Assembly (NCBI GenBank): GCA_030824075.1
Contig: JAVBYJ010000036.1
Span: 1 to 37,200 of the forward strand
DNA length: 37,200 nucleotides
Reading direction: 5' to 3'
Source: Geothrix sp.
Lineage (GTDB): Bacteria; Acidobacteriota; Holophagae; Holophagales; Holophagaceae
The notes under the pieces were generated by a model, which was given only the letters and a program-made list of their open reading frames with translations, was not told the origin of the DNA and searched no databases. This document shows positions 15,094-22,540 of this stretch, one piece after another. Each line of letters starts with the position of its first letter. Position 1 is the first letter of the stretch. The translations under genes and the position numbers were made by a program.

Positions 15094-15795
15094 TTAATCG
15101 GCGGGCCCCCCCAGCCGATAGCCCACGCCCACCACGGTCTCGATCAGTTCGGCAGCGGGTTCGCCGATCTTGGCGCGGACGCGGCGAACGTGGGCGTCGA
15201 TGGTGCGGCTCTCGCCCAGGTATTCCAATCCCCAGACCTGCTGCAGAATTTTCTCGCGGGTAAGAACGCGCCTCGGATTGGCGAGGAAGTAGGCCAACAG
15301 CTCGAATTCCCGTCGGGTGAGTTCCACCAGCTGGTCCTCCACCCGCGCCGTATGCATATCCAGGTCCACGGTGATGGGGCCGTAGTTCATCTTCAACGCC
15401 CGCTCGGGAGGATCGGCCGGGGCGGAGCGGCGAAGGATGGCGCGCAGGCGCGCAGCCAATTCCCGGGCTGAGAAGGGCTTGGAGATGTAGTCGTCCGCCC
15501 CGAGCTCGAGGCCCAGCACCCGATCGATCTCTTCGCTGCGGGCGGTGACCAGCAGCACCGGGAGGGCCTTCAGGGAAGGGTGAGCGCGGATCGCCCGCAG
15601 GACATCCAGCCCATCCATATCGGGCAGGCTGAGATCCAGCAGAGCGGCATCCAGTCTCGTTCCGGAGGCATTGAGGGCGTTGAGGGCGTCCCGGCCGGTA
15701 CCGACGGCCACGAGGCTGAAACCCTCGCGGCGCAGGTGCTGCTCGAGGCCCAGGCGGATCTCGGTGTCGTCTTCCAGGAGGAGGATGTGGGCCAT
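15094..15795 (-). CDS. phoB: Phosphate response regulator PhoB
   Basis: A 233-residue OmpR/PhoB-family regulator. The receiver domain has acidic residues D10/D9 (LEDD), phospho-acceptor D54 (LLDLSLPDMDG), T84 and K106 (SKPF). The C-terminal winged helix has the typical LTRREFELLAYFLANPRRVL and the recognition segment RTIDAHVRRVRAKIG, ending VVGVGYRLG. It is a textbook PhoB length. Start ATG at 15795 with AAGG five bases upstream. It follows phoU by 13 bases and is the last gene of the pstSCAB-phoU-phoB operon, so it can be expected to be autoregulated through the pstS promoter. The convergent phoR gene ends 6 bases beyond it. Confidence 0.92.
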   Translation of the reverse strand: MAHILLLEDDTEIRLGLEQHLRREGFSLVAVGTGRDALNALNASGTRLDAALLDLSLPDMDGLDVLRAIRAHPSLKALPVLLVTARSEEIDRVLGLELGADDYISKPFSARELAARLRAILRRSAPADPPERALKMNYGPITVDLDMHTARVEDQLVELTRREFELLAYFLANPRRVLTREKILQQVWGLEYLGESRTIDAHVRRVRAKIGEPAAELIETVVGVGYRLGGPAD

Positions 15796-15808
15796 GGGTA
15801 CCTTGGTC

Positions 15809-16474
15809 CTATTCTGTGGAATCGCTTTGAAGGTAGGCGTGCTTGGCGCTTCGGCCTTCAAGGATAAAAAGCACCTCTTCGGCGATGTTGGTGGCCTGGT
15901 CCGCGATGCGCTCCCAGTTCTTGATGACCAGGATCAGGTGGCTGGCCCGCTCGATGCAGAGGGGATCGGACATCATCAGGCGCAGCAGCTCCCGGTAGAT
16001 CTGGCCGTACAGCTCATCCACAGAGTCATCGGCATTGATGACCGTGCGCGCGAGGCCTGCATCGCTGCCAATGAACGCATCCACGGCCCAACGAACCATC
16101 CCGCGGGTCTCCTGCCCCATGCGCTCAAGGAGGCCACCGGTCAGGATGGGAGGATGGACGTAGGTGGCGCGCCGGGCGATGTTGCAGCAGTGATCGCCGA
16201 TGCGCTCGATCTCTGGGACGATCTTGAGGCTCGAAGCGATCAGGCGCAGGTCCCCGGCCGCGGGAGACCTCAAGGCAAGCAGGTCCACGCAGAGCCGATC
16301 GAGTTTCAGCTCCCACTCATCCAGGCTCCGGTCCATGGCCATCACCTGCTCGGCCTTGGCTCGTGATCGCTCACTGAGTGCCTGGCTCGTCAGATCAATC
16401 ATCTCTTCGGCCAGACCTGCCATGGCCAGGATGCCATCCCGCAAATCCTTCAGTTCCTGGTCGAATTGCCGCAT
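15809..16474 (-). CDS. phoU: Phosphate signalling protein PhoU
   Basis: A 221-residue all-helical PhoU protein with its two repeats. Each has the conserved metal-binding segment: EIERIGDHCCNIARR in the first and VIKNWERIADQATNIAEE in the second (E-R-x-x-D motifs). PhoU is a cytoplasmic negative regulator that couples Pst transport state to PhoR kinase activity. The ATG overlaps the TGA of pstB (TGATG), so it is translationally coupled to it. 13 bases separate its stop from phoB. Confidence 0.95.
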   Translation of the reverse strand: MRQFDQELKDLRDGILAMAGLAEEMIDLTSQALSERSRAKAEQVMAMDRSLDEWELKLDRLCVDLLALRSPAAGDLRLIASSLKIVPEIERIGDHCCNIARRATYVHPPILTGGLLERMGQETRGMVRWAVDAFIGSDAGLARTVINADDSVDELYGQIYRELLRLMMSDPLCIERASHLILVIKNWERIADQATNIAEEVLFILEGRSAKHAYLQSDSTE

Positions 16475-17382
16475 CAGCCGAACCTCCCTGTGATGTAGTC
16501 CTCGGTCATGCGATGCCCAGGATTGGTGAACAGTTTTTCCGTGAGACCGGTCTCGATGAGCTTGCCCATCCAGAAGAAGGCGGTGTGATCGCTCACCCGG
16601 GCGGCCTGCTGCATGTTGTGGGTGACGATCACGATGGTGAATTCCCGCTTCAACTCAAGAATAAGCTCCTCGACCCGGGCCGTGGCGATGGGATCGAGCG
16701 CCGAGCAGGGTTCATCCATGAGGATGATTTCAGGCCGAACGGCCAAGGCCCGGGCGATGCAAAGCCGCTGCTGCTGACCGCCCGAAAGCCCCTGGGCGGA
16801 ATCCTTCAAGCGGTCCTTGACTTCCTCCCATAGGCCCGCGCCTTTCAGGCTGCGCTCCACCGCTTCCTCAAGGACAACACGGTCCCCCTGACCCTGGATG
16901 CGCAGTCCGTAGGCGACGTTTTCAAAAATGGACTTGGGGAAGGGATTCGATTTCTGGAAGACCATCCCGGCCCGTTTGCGGAGGGCGATCACATCGGTGC
17001 CAGGCGCGTAGATGTCGGTGTCCCCCATCATCACGCGGCCCTGGATCCGGACATCGTCGATGAGGTCGTTCATGCGGTTCAGGCATCGCAGGAGGGTGCT
17101 CTTCCCGCAGCCAGAGGGGCCGATGAAGGAGGTGACGGAATTGCGGGCCACCTGGAGGTTGATGTCGTCCAGCGCCTGCTTTTCCCCATAGAAGAGGTTC
17201 AGTCTTTCCACCTTGAGCATGGTGGGGGCGGAAAGGACAGAGGGGTCCGTGAGCGGAAGATCGGGCTGGGAGAATATTCCAACCCGCTTGGCGGCTCCGT
17301 CGAGGGATGCATGCAGGAGGGTGGGCTCCGGCACTGGGCGGGGGTCGTCGATTTCCATGTCGATGGCTCCGGGGTTCATCAT
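16474..17382 (-). CDS. pstB: Phosphate ABC transporter ATPase PstB
   Basis: A 302-residue ABC ATPase powering high-affinity phosphate uptake. Walker A is GPSGCGKST (88-96), the signature is LSGGQQQR (199-206), Walker B is LMDEP (221-225), and the switch His is in [10 protein letters not shown]. The phosphate-specific features [11 protein letters not shown] and 'LNRMNDL' are present. It is about 50 residues longer than typical PstB at the N-terminus. I use the ATG at 17382 because it overlaps the pstA TGA (TGATG). Alternatives are an ATG at 17358 with GGAG eight bases upstream, and M55 (17220), which would give the normal length but has no ribosome site. So the extension may be genuine. Confidence 0.93.
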   Translation of the reverse strand: MMNPGAIDMEIDDPRPVPEPTLLHASLDGAAKRVGIFSQPDLPLTDPSVLSAPTMLKVERLNLFYGEKQALDDINLQVARNSVTSFIGPSGCGKSTLLRCLNRMNDLIDDVRIQGRVMMGDTDIYAPGTDVIALRKRAGMVFQKSNPFPKSIFENVAYGLRIQGQGDRVVLEEAVERSLKGAGLWEEVKDRLKDSAQGLSGGQQQRLCIARALAVRPEIILMDEPCSALDPIATARVEELILELKREFTIVIVTHNMQQAARVSDHTAFFWMGKLIETGLTEKLFTNPGHRMTEDYITGRFG

Positions 17383-18980
17383 CAGAAGGTGCTCCCGCCC
17401 AGGCGTTCCCGCAGCTTCCGCCGGAGGTTCAAGGCGAACAGGTTCAGGATGACCACCACCAGCAGGAGCAGGAAGGAGGCCATGAATACCATGGGCTTGG
17501 CTGCCTCGGAATTGGGACTTTGGAATCCCACGTCGTAGATGTGGAAGCCGAGGTGCATGAACTTGCGGTCAAGGTGGAAGAAGGGGAAGGTTCCGTCCAG
17601 GGGCATGGACGGGGCGAGCTTCACGACGCCCGTCAGCATCAGGGGGGCCACCTCGCCCGCCCCTCGAGCGATGGCCAGGATCAGTCCGGTGAGAATGCCT
17701 GGGGTGGCGCTCGGCAGCACGATGTTCCACAAGGTCTGCCACTTCGTTGCGCCCATGGCAAGGCTGGCCTCCCGCTGGGAACGGGGCACGGCACCCAGGG
17801 CCTCTTCCGTGGCCACGACCACCACGGGCACGGTGAGAAGCGACAGTGTCAGGGAGGCCCAGAGGATGCCTCCGGTGCCATAGGTCGGAGTCGGCAGGCT
17901 ATCGGAAAAGAAGAGCTGATCGATGGTTCCACCCAGGCTGTAGACGAAGAACCCCAGACCGAACACGCCGAAGACGATGGAGGGCACGCCGGCCAGATTG
18001 TTCACGGCCACCCGGACGGCCCGCACCACCCAGCCCTGGCGCGCGTACTCCCGGAGGTACAGGGCCGTGATCACCCCGAGCGGAACCACCAGTACCGACA
18101 TGACCAGCACCATCATCACGGTTCCGAAAATCGCCGGGAAAATGCCGCCTTCGGTGTTGGATTCCCGGGGGTCATCAGCCAGGAATTCCCACAGGCGGGA
18201 AAGGTAGACGCCCAGCTTGTCGAAGCGGTTCATCGCGTTGGCCGGGACCATCCGAACCACGCTGCCCAGGGGCAGGTCCCGGGTCTGACCGTCCACGGTC
18301 TGAAGGCCCAGGATCCAGGCTTTGGATTCCGAGCGGGACTGCTCAAGGCTCGTCTGGAGTTCGTCATAGGTGGTCTGCAGGGCGGCGGCTTTGGCGTCCA
18401 GTGCCTGGAGGGCCGAGGCATCCCGGCCTTCCTCCAGTTTTCGGCGGGCCAGTCGGATCCGCTCAATGCGCCGGTTGAGATCTCCGACCTGGCCTTTTTC
18501 GATGGATTGGATGTGGCGCCGAATCCGCAGGGTCTCTGGCAGGCGGCTGGCGGCCTCGGTGATGGCCGCTGGACCCGTGGCGACTGGCTGACCGTCGTGG
18601 CTCAGGGAAACGATTCGCCCGATGAAGGGACCGTATTCGAGGCGTTCGATCAGGAGCGCGTCCTTCGGAAATTCCGGTGCGCTGAGGTCGGCGGTGGGGA
18701 CCCAACGGAAATCCTGACCATAGATATCTCGGTTCCCGACGCGAAACTGGGTCTTGGCGGGCTCCTCGCCATGAGTGGGTTGCTGGCCCGTGATCTCACC
18801 CAGGATGGGGCCATCGGGGGTCTGGACCTGGACCAGGGGGCTCGGCCAGAAATAGCCCATCCCCTTGGCCGCGATGTATCCCACAAGGCCAATGATCATG
18901 GCCAGGCAGAAGGCCAGCACCGTGGCGGAGAGCCACACGAAGACTCCGCCCTGTCGGAAGCGTTCGGCGAGGCGGCTCAT
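17382..18980 (-). CDS. pstA: Phosphate ABC transporter permease PstA (long form)
   Basis: A 532-residue permease. TM1 (about 14-40) is followed by an unusually large non-membrane region of about 230 residues. This includes a predicted coiled coil rich in Glu, Arg, Gln and Ala (about 155-220). The MetI-type permease core follows, with the EAA loop ([20 protein letters not shown]) near the end that docks PstB. Long PstA proteins with an N-terminal extracytoplasmic domain (DUF3333-like) are known in some proteobacteria. Start ATG at 18980 overlaps the pstC stop (TGATG). Confidence 0.92.
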   Translation of the reverse strand: MSRLAERFRQGGVFVWLSATVLAFCLAMIIGLVGYIAAKGMGYFWPSPLVQVQTPDGPILGEITGQQPTHGEEPAKTQFRVGNRDIYGQDFRWVPTADLSAPEFPKDALLIERLEYGPFIGRIVSLSHDGQPVATGPAAITEAASRLPETLRIRRHIQSIEKGQVGDLNRRIERIRLARRKLEEGRDASALQALDAKAAALQTTYDELQTSLEQSRSESKAWILGLQTVDGQTRDLPLGSVVRMVPANAMNRFDKLGVYLSRLWEFLADDPRESNTEGGIFPAIFGTVMMVLVMSVLVVPLGVITALYLREYARQGWVVRAVRVAVNNLAGVPSIVFGVFGLGFFVYSLGGTIDQLFFSDSLPTPTYGTGGILWASLTLSLLTVPVVVVATEEALGAVPRSQREASLAMGATKWQTLWNIVLPSATPGILTGLILAIARGAGEVAPLMLTGVVKLAPSMPLDGTFPFFHLDRKFMHLGFHIYDVGFQSPNSEAAKPMVFMASFLLLLVVVILNLFALNLRRKLRERLGGSTF

Positions 18981-21163
18981 CAGATGGACTCGTAGCGGCG
19001 GCGCAGGCGCTGGCGTACCAGCTCTGCGACAGTGTTGAGGATGAAGGTGAAGATGAAGAGCAGGAAGGCGGCCAGGAAAAGCACCCGGTAGAGGGTGCCG
19101 TGAAGGGGGGCTTCCGGGATCTCTACGGCAATGTTGGCGCTGAGGGTCCGCATGCCATTGAACGGACTCCAATCCATGATGGGCGTGTTGCCTGTGGCCA
19201 TCAGCACGATCATCGTCTCTCCGATGGCCCGGCCCAGGCCCACCATGGTGGCCGAGAAGATGCCTGGGCTAGCGGTGGGCAGCACGACGCGCCAGGCTGT
19301 CTGCCAGGGGCTGGCCCCGCAGGCCAGGCTGGCGGAAGTGAGGGAGCGGGGCACGCTCGACAGGGCGTCCTCGCTGATCGTGAAGATGATGGGGATAACG
19401 GCGAAGCCCATGGCGAACCCGACCACCAGACTGTTCCGCTGGTCGTAGGTGACGCCCATGCTCGACTGGAGCCAGGTCCGGTAGCTGCCGCCCATGACCG
19501 CCCCCTCGATCCATGGCCCCGCCAGACTGGCCAGCCACACACCCGTCAGCAGAATCGGGACCATCCAGAGGACCTCCCGGCCGCTTCCAAAGGCGTTGCG
19601 GAAGGGGAGCGGAAGCTTTCCCCAGAGGGGGGTGATCAGCATCGCGAGCAGGAGCACCACGAAGGGGTAGACGAGCACTCCGACGGCCATGCGCTCGAGC
19701 AGAGGGGCCATCACGAGGCCCGCCAGGAACCCCAGCACCACGGAAGGAAGCGCCGCCATGATCTCGATGGTGGGCTTGATGGTGTTCCTGAGACGCGGGG
19801 AGGCGAACTGGGAGGTGTAGAGGGCGCCAAGGACCGCCAACGGGAAGGCGAAGAGCATGGCGTAGAGGGTTCCCTTCAGGGTCCCGAAGACGAGGGGCAC
19901 AAGGCTGAATTTGGATTCGAAGTCGTCCGTTCCGCCCGTGCTTTGCCAGACGTATTCCGATTTCTCGTAGCCCTCGTAATGGGTCTTCCCCCAGAGGAGG
20001 CCAAAACTGACTTCCGGGTGAGGTGCGTCGAGGGACCAGAGGCCCAAGGTTCCGCTGACCTGGTTCGCATGCAGGATCAAGTCGCCCTTCGGTGCCAGGG
20101 CCGCCACGCCTCGGCCATCCAGCTGGACCGAGAGCAGGCGCCGCTCCGTGGTGAGATGATCCACGACCGCCTGGCTGGGGGTCCAGGCGAGGAACCGCTT
20201 GTCCCGCAGACTGGGTTGAAATCCGAGCACAGGGCCGCCAAGGCGAGGGAAGCCATGGAAGGCCTGGAGCTGGAACACCTCGTTCACGCGGACCAGCTGA
20301 TAGGCGGCAAGCTTCCCCTGGGCGCCGCCGACGAGCAGGCTCATCTGTCCGAGCGTAAATCCGAGGGATTGAATGGGTTCACCGAACTCGGCGGTGGAGA
20401 GCGCGCCATCCGTTTCCGGATCGAGATCGAGCAGACGGCCTTCTCGGGTGCCCACGAACAGGTTCCGGCCGTCCGCACTCCAGGCGGCGGCGGTGGGATG
20501 CAGGGAGGGATCGAGCTGGAGCGGCTTCCAGGCGAGCGTCTCCGTGGCATCCAGCGGGGCCTCCGCCCAGGCGAGGCCCTCCTGCATCCGCGCGACGACC
20601 CGGAGGGTGGATCCTCCGCCCAGGCCACCGCCCTCCAGAAGCCTGAAATGAAGCAGTTCAAGGGGGACCTTCTCCAGCCGAATGCCACCCAGCCAATGGG
20701 GTTCCAGCTGCCACTGGGCGGGATCGTTCTCGCCCGGCGGCTTGGACCAGATCAGACGCGCGACGGACAGCCGCCCATCGGCTCCGACCACGAGGCATTC
20801 CCCCCGGCTGTCAGGGGGGAGAAGGGCCTGCCAGGGCAGGGCAGGGCCCTCGACGGGAACGGGCAGCGGCGCGCCTCCGGGCAGCCGCAGCGCCTTCAGA
20901 CCCTCCGACTTGGATAGGAGCACGGCGGCTTTCCCGGATTCATCCACCCACGCGCCATCAGAGGAGGGTGCCTGGAGGGTCCCAGCGCTCCGGACGAGGG
21001 GGGGCAGGAAGAGGGGCGCCGCCTCCTTCAAGATGAACAGCAGCATCGCCAGCACGGCGCCAATGATCAGGATGCCTCCACCAGAAATGGTGAAGGCCAT
21101 GAACCGATCCATGCGTTGGGCGCGGGTCTGGCTTTTGGGGATGCTGGGCATGTCGTCTCGCAT
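18980..21163 (-). CDS. pstC: Phosphate ABC transporter permease PstC (long form)
   Basis: A 727-residue permease, more than twice the E. coli PstC length. TM1 is about residues 24-46. Between it and the permease core lies ~350 residues with many short Trp/Asp-containing beta repeats (for example TAAAWSADGRNLFVGTREGRLLDL and GLWSLDAPHP), resembling a beta-propeller on the outside of the membrane. The MetI core begins near residue 415, and its EAA loop (SVPRSLTSASLACGASPWQ) docks PstB. Long PstC proteins with such insertions are known from Pseudomonas-type systems. Start ATG at 21163 with GGAG six bases upstream. It follows pstS after a strong hairpin. Confidence 0.92.
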   Translation of the reverse strand: MRDDMPSIPKSQTRAQRMDRFMAFTISGGGILIIGAVLAMLLFILKEAAPLFLPPLVRSAGTLQAPSSDGAWVDESGKAAVLLSKSEGLKALRLPGGAPLPVPVEGPALPWQALLPPDSRGECLVVGADGRLSVARLIWSKPPGENDPAQWQLEPHWLGGIRLEKVPLELLHFRLLEGGGLGGGSTLRVVARMQEGLAWAEAPLDATETLAWKPLQLDPSLHPTAAAWSADGRNLFVGTREGRLLDLDPETDGALSTAEFGEPIQSLGFTLGQMSLLVGGAQGKLAAYQLVRVNEVFQLQAFHGFPRLGGPVLGFQPSLRDKRFLAWTPSQAVVDHLTTERRLLSVQLDGRGVAALAPKGDLILHANQVSGTLGLWSLDAPHPEVSFGLLWGKTHYEGYEKSEYVWQSTGGTDDFESKFSLVPLVFGTLKGTLYAMLFAFPLAVLGALYTSQFASPRLRNTIKPTIEIMAALPSVVLGFLAGLVMAPLLERMAVGVLVYPFVVLLLAMLITPLWGKLPLPFRNAFGSGREVLWMVPILLTGVWLASLAGPWIEGAVMGGSYRTWLQSSMGVTYDQRNSLVVGFAMGFAVIPIIFTISEDALSSVPRSLTSASLACGASPWQTAWRVVLPTASPGIFSATMVGLGRAIGETMIVLMATGNTPIMDWSPFNGMRTLSANIAVEIPEAPLHGTLYRVLFLAAFLLFIFTFILNTVAELVRQRLRRRYESI

Positions 21164-21188
21164 GTGTGGCTCCGCAGGGCCGAACTAC

Positions 21189-21228
21189 ATGCAGGCGTGC
21201 CGGAGGATCCCCTCCGGCACGCCTGCAT
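21189..21228 (-). repeat. Perfect 18-bp inverted repeat between pstS and pstC
   Basis: Arms at 21189-21206 and 21211-21228 are exact reverse complements around the four bases ATCC. It starts 10 bases after the pstS stop and ends 26 bases before the pstC ATG. There is no U-run after it on the transcribed strand, so it is a candidate attenuator or mRNA-stabilising hairpin, not a classical terminator. It would allow more pstS than pstCAB product. Confidence 0.8.
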
Positions 21229-21237
21229 CAGGTTGCC

Positions 21238-22212
21238 CTACTTGAGCTTGGCGACTTCCTCGGATTCCATCTTGGCCGTGAGAGGCAGGAAACCATCCTT
21301 GACCACGATCTCCTGTCCTTCCTTGCTGAGCACGTATTTCAGGAACTCGCGGGTCAGGGGGTCAATGGCCTTCTTCGGATCCTTGTTGATGTAGACGTAG
21401 AGGAACCGGGACAGGGGATACTTGCCGTTCAGGGCGTTCTCATAGGTGGCGGGGAAAGCGGTGCCGCCGTTCTTCTTTTCATCGGACATCGGGACAGCCC
21501 GGACGCCGGAAGTGGCATAACCGATGCCGCTGTAGCCGATGGCAAACCGGTCGGAACCGACGCTCTGGACGACAGAGGACGATCCGGGCTGTTCCTTGAC
21601 CGAATCCTTGTAGTCCCCCTTGAAGAGCGCGTGCTCCTTGAAGTAGCCGTAGGTGCCGCTGGCGCTGTTGCGGCCGTAGAGGCTAAGAGGCTTGGTGGCC
21701 AAGTCACCCGTTTCGCCGAGATCACCCCAGGTCTTGATGTCCTTGGCATGACCACCCTTGCGGGTCTTCGAGAAAATGGCATCGACCTGCTGCATGCTCA
21801 ATGACTTGATAGGATTGCCCTTGTTGACGAACACCGCCAAGGTGTCGATGGCCACGGCGACCTTGGTGGGCTTGTAGCCGAACTTCTTTTCGAACTTGTC
21901 GATTTCTTCGTTCTTCATCTCGCGGCTCATGGGGCCGAGCTGGCTGGTGCTCTCGATGAGGGCCGGAGGGGCGGTGGTGGAGCCCTTGCCTTCCACCTGG
22001 ATCTTCACGTTGGGGTACTTCTTGTTGAACCCTTCAACCCAATAGGCCATCAGGTTGTTCAGGGTGTCTGAACCGATGGAATTGAGGTTCCCGCTGATGC
22101 CGGACACTTTCTTGTAGGTGGTGACCTTCGGGTCCACCTTGACGGTCTGAGCGGTGGCGGACAATCCCACCAGGGTGGCCAGGATGGTCTGGGCCAGGAT
22201 TCGGATCCTCAT
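21238..22212 (-). CDS. pstS: Phosphate-binding protein PstS
   Basis: A 324-residue periplasmic phosphate-binding protein. It has a cleavable signal (MRIRILAQTILATLVGLSATAQ), no lipobox, and the phosphate-contacting segments GSDTLNNLM, GKGSTTAPPALIE and GRNSASGTYGYFKE, the last containing the Ser-Gly-Thr loop. It delivers phosphate to PstC/PstA. The ATG at 22212 has AAGGAGG five bases before it, the strongest ribosome site in the operon, consistent with high expression. First gene of pstSCAB-phoU-phoB; a Pho-box-like site lies 62 bases upstream. Confidence 0.95.
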   Translation of the reverse strand: MRIRILAQTILATLVGLSATAQTVKVDPKVTTYKKVSGISGNLNSIGSDTLNNLMAYWVEGFNKKYPNVKIQVEGKGSTTAPPALIESTSQLGPMSREMKNEEIDKFEKKFGYKPTKVAVAIDTLAVFVNKGNPIKSLSMQQVDAIFSKTRKGGHAKDIKTWGDLGETGDLATKPLSLYGRNSASGTYGYFKEHALFKGDYKDSVKEQPGSSSVVQSVGSDRFAIGYSGIGYATSGVRAVPMSDEKKNGGTAFPATYENALNGKYPLSRFLYVYINKDPKKAIDPLTREFLKYVLSKEGQEIVVKDGFLPLTAKMESEEVAKLK

Positions 22213-22273
22213 GGATGCCTCCTTCGATGCCCGTGATCCTGAGGGGCGACCGTGAAGTCTCCCCACACTGGCT

Positions 22274-22291
22274 GTGACATCCGTGTAACTT
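22274..22291 (-). promoter_or_regulatory. Pho-box-like direct repeat upstream of pstS
   Basis: On the minus strand: AAGTTAC-ACGG-ATGTCAC, two 7-base units spaced 11 bases. The second unit matches the PhoB consensus CTGTCAC at 6 of 7 positions, the first at 4 of 7. It is 62 bases upstream of pstS. No convincing -10 box is visible. Confidence 0.5.
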
Positions 22292-22308
22292 CCCCCCAGG
22301 GATCCAGC

Positions 22309-22337
22309 TTGCCCTACGGGAAATAAGTGGGTTTAAT
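22309..22337 (+). promoter_or_regulatory. Sigma-70-type promoter for the RNase E/G gene
   Basis: TTGCCC (22309-22314), a 17-base spacer, and TTTAAT (22332-22337). Five of six positions match the -10 consensus and four of six match the -35. It would start transcription near 22344. Confidence 0.55.
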
Positions 22338-22344
22338 GCTTGAA

Positions 22345-22540
22345 GATCCCGCGTGCTGTCCGAGGCACCGCCCGCGCACGGGGGTCGCGACCATCCCGTT
22401 TATTCCATCCCTGGGTGGCCGAAGTCAGGGCAGGGCCCCCTTCGGTTTCCCAACCTCCCATCCCACCATCCATACCCAGGGCCGCTGAGCCTGCAGGGCG
22501 GAAGCCGCAGCCAAGCCCCTGGGCCCCTAGAGGAGCCTCC
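22345..22540 (+). other. Long 5' leader of the RNase E/G gene
   Basis: About 196 bases between the predicted transcription start and the TTG at 22541. The pstS-rng gap is 328 bases in all (22213-22540) and, apart from this leader, holds the divergent promoter and the Pho-box-like site. The leader is C-rich with one AU-richer patch (22400-22410). In E. coli a long rne leader mediates autoregulation, so this one could do the same; I do not see a specific conserved structure. Confidence 0.35.

Noticed and set aside
15097..15119. Inverted repeat ATCGGC/GCCGAT between phoR and phoB as a bidirectional terminator
   Set aside because: It lies inside the phoB coding end, the 11-base loop and lack of T-run on both sides give weak terminator quality.
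19100..20917. A long plus-strand frame across pstC
   Set aside because: Antisense to the conserved PstC; product is Gly/Glu/Gln-rich with no recognisable domain.
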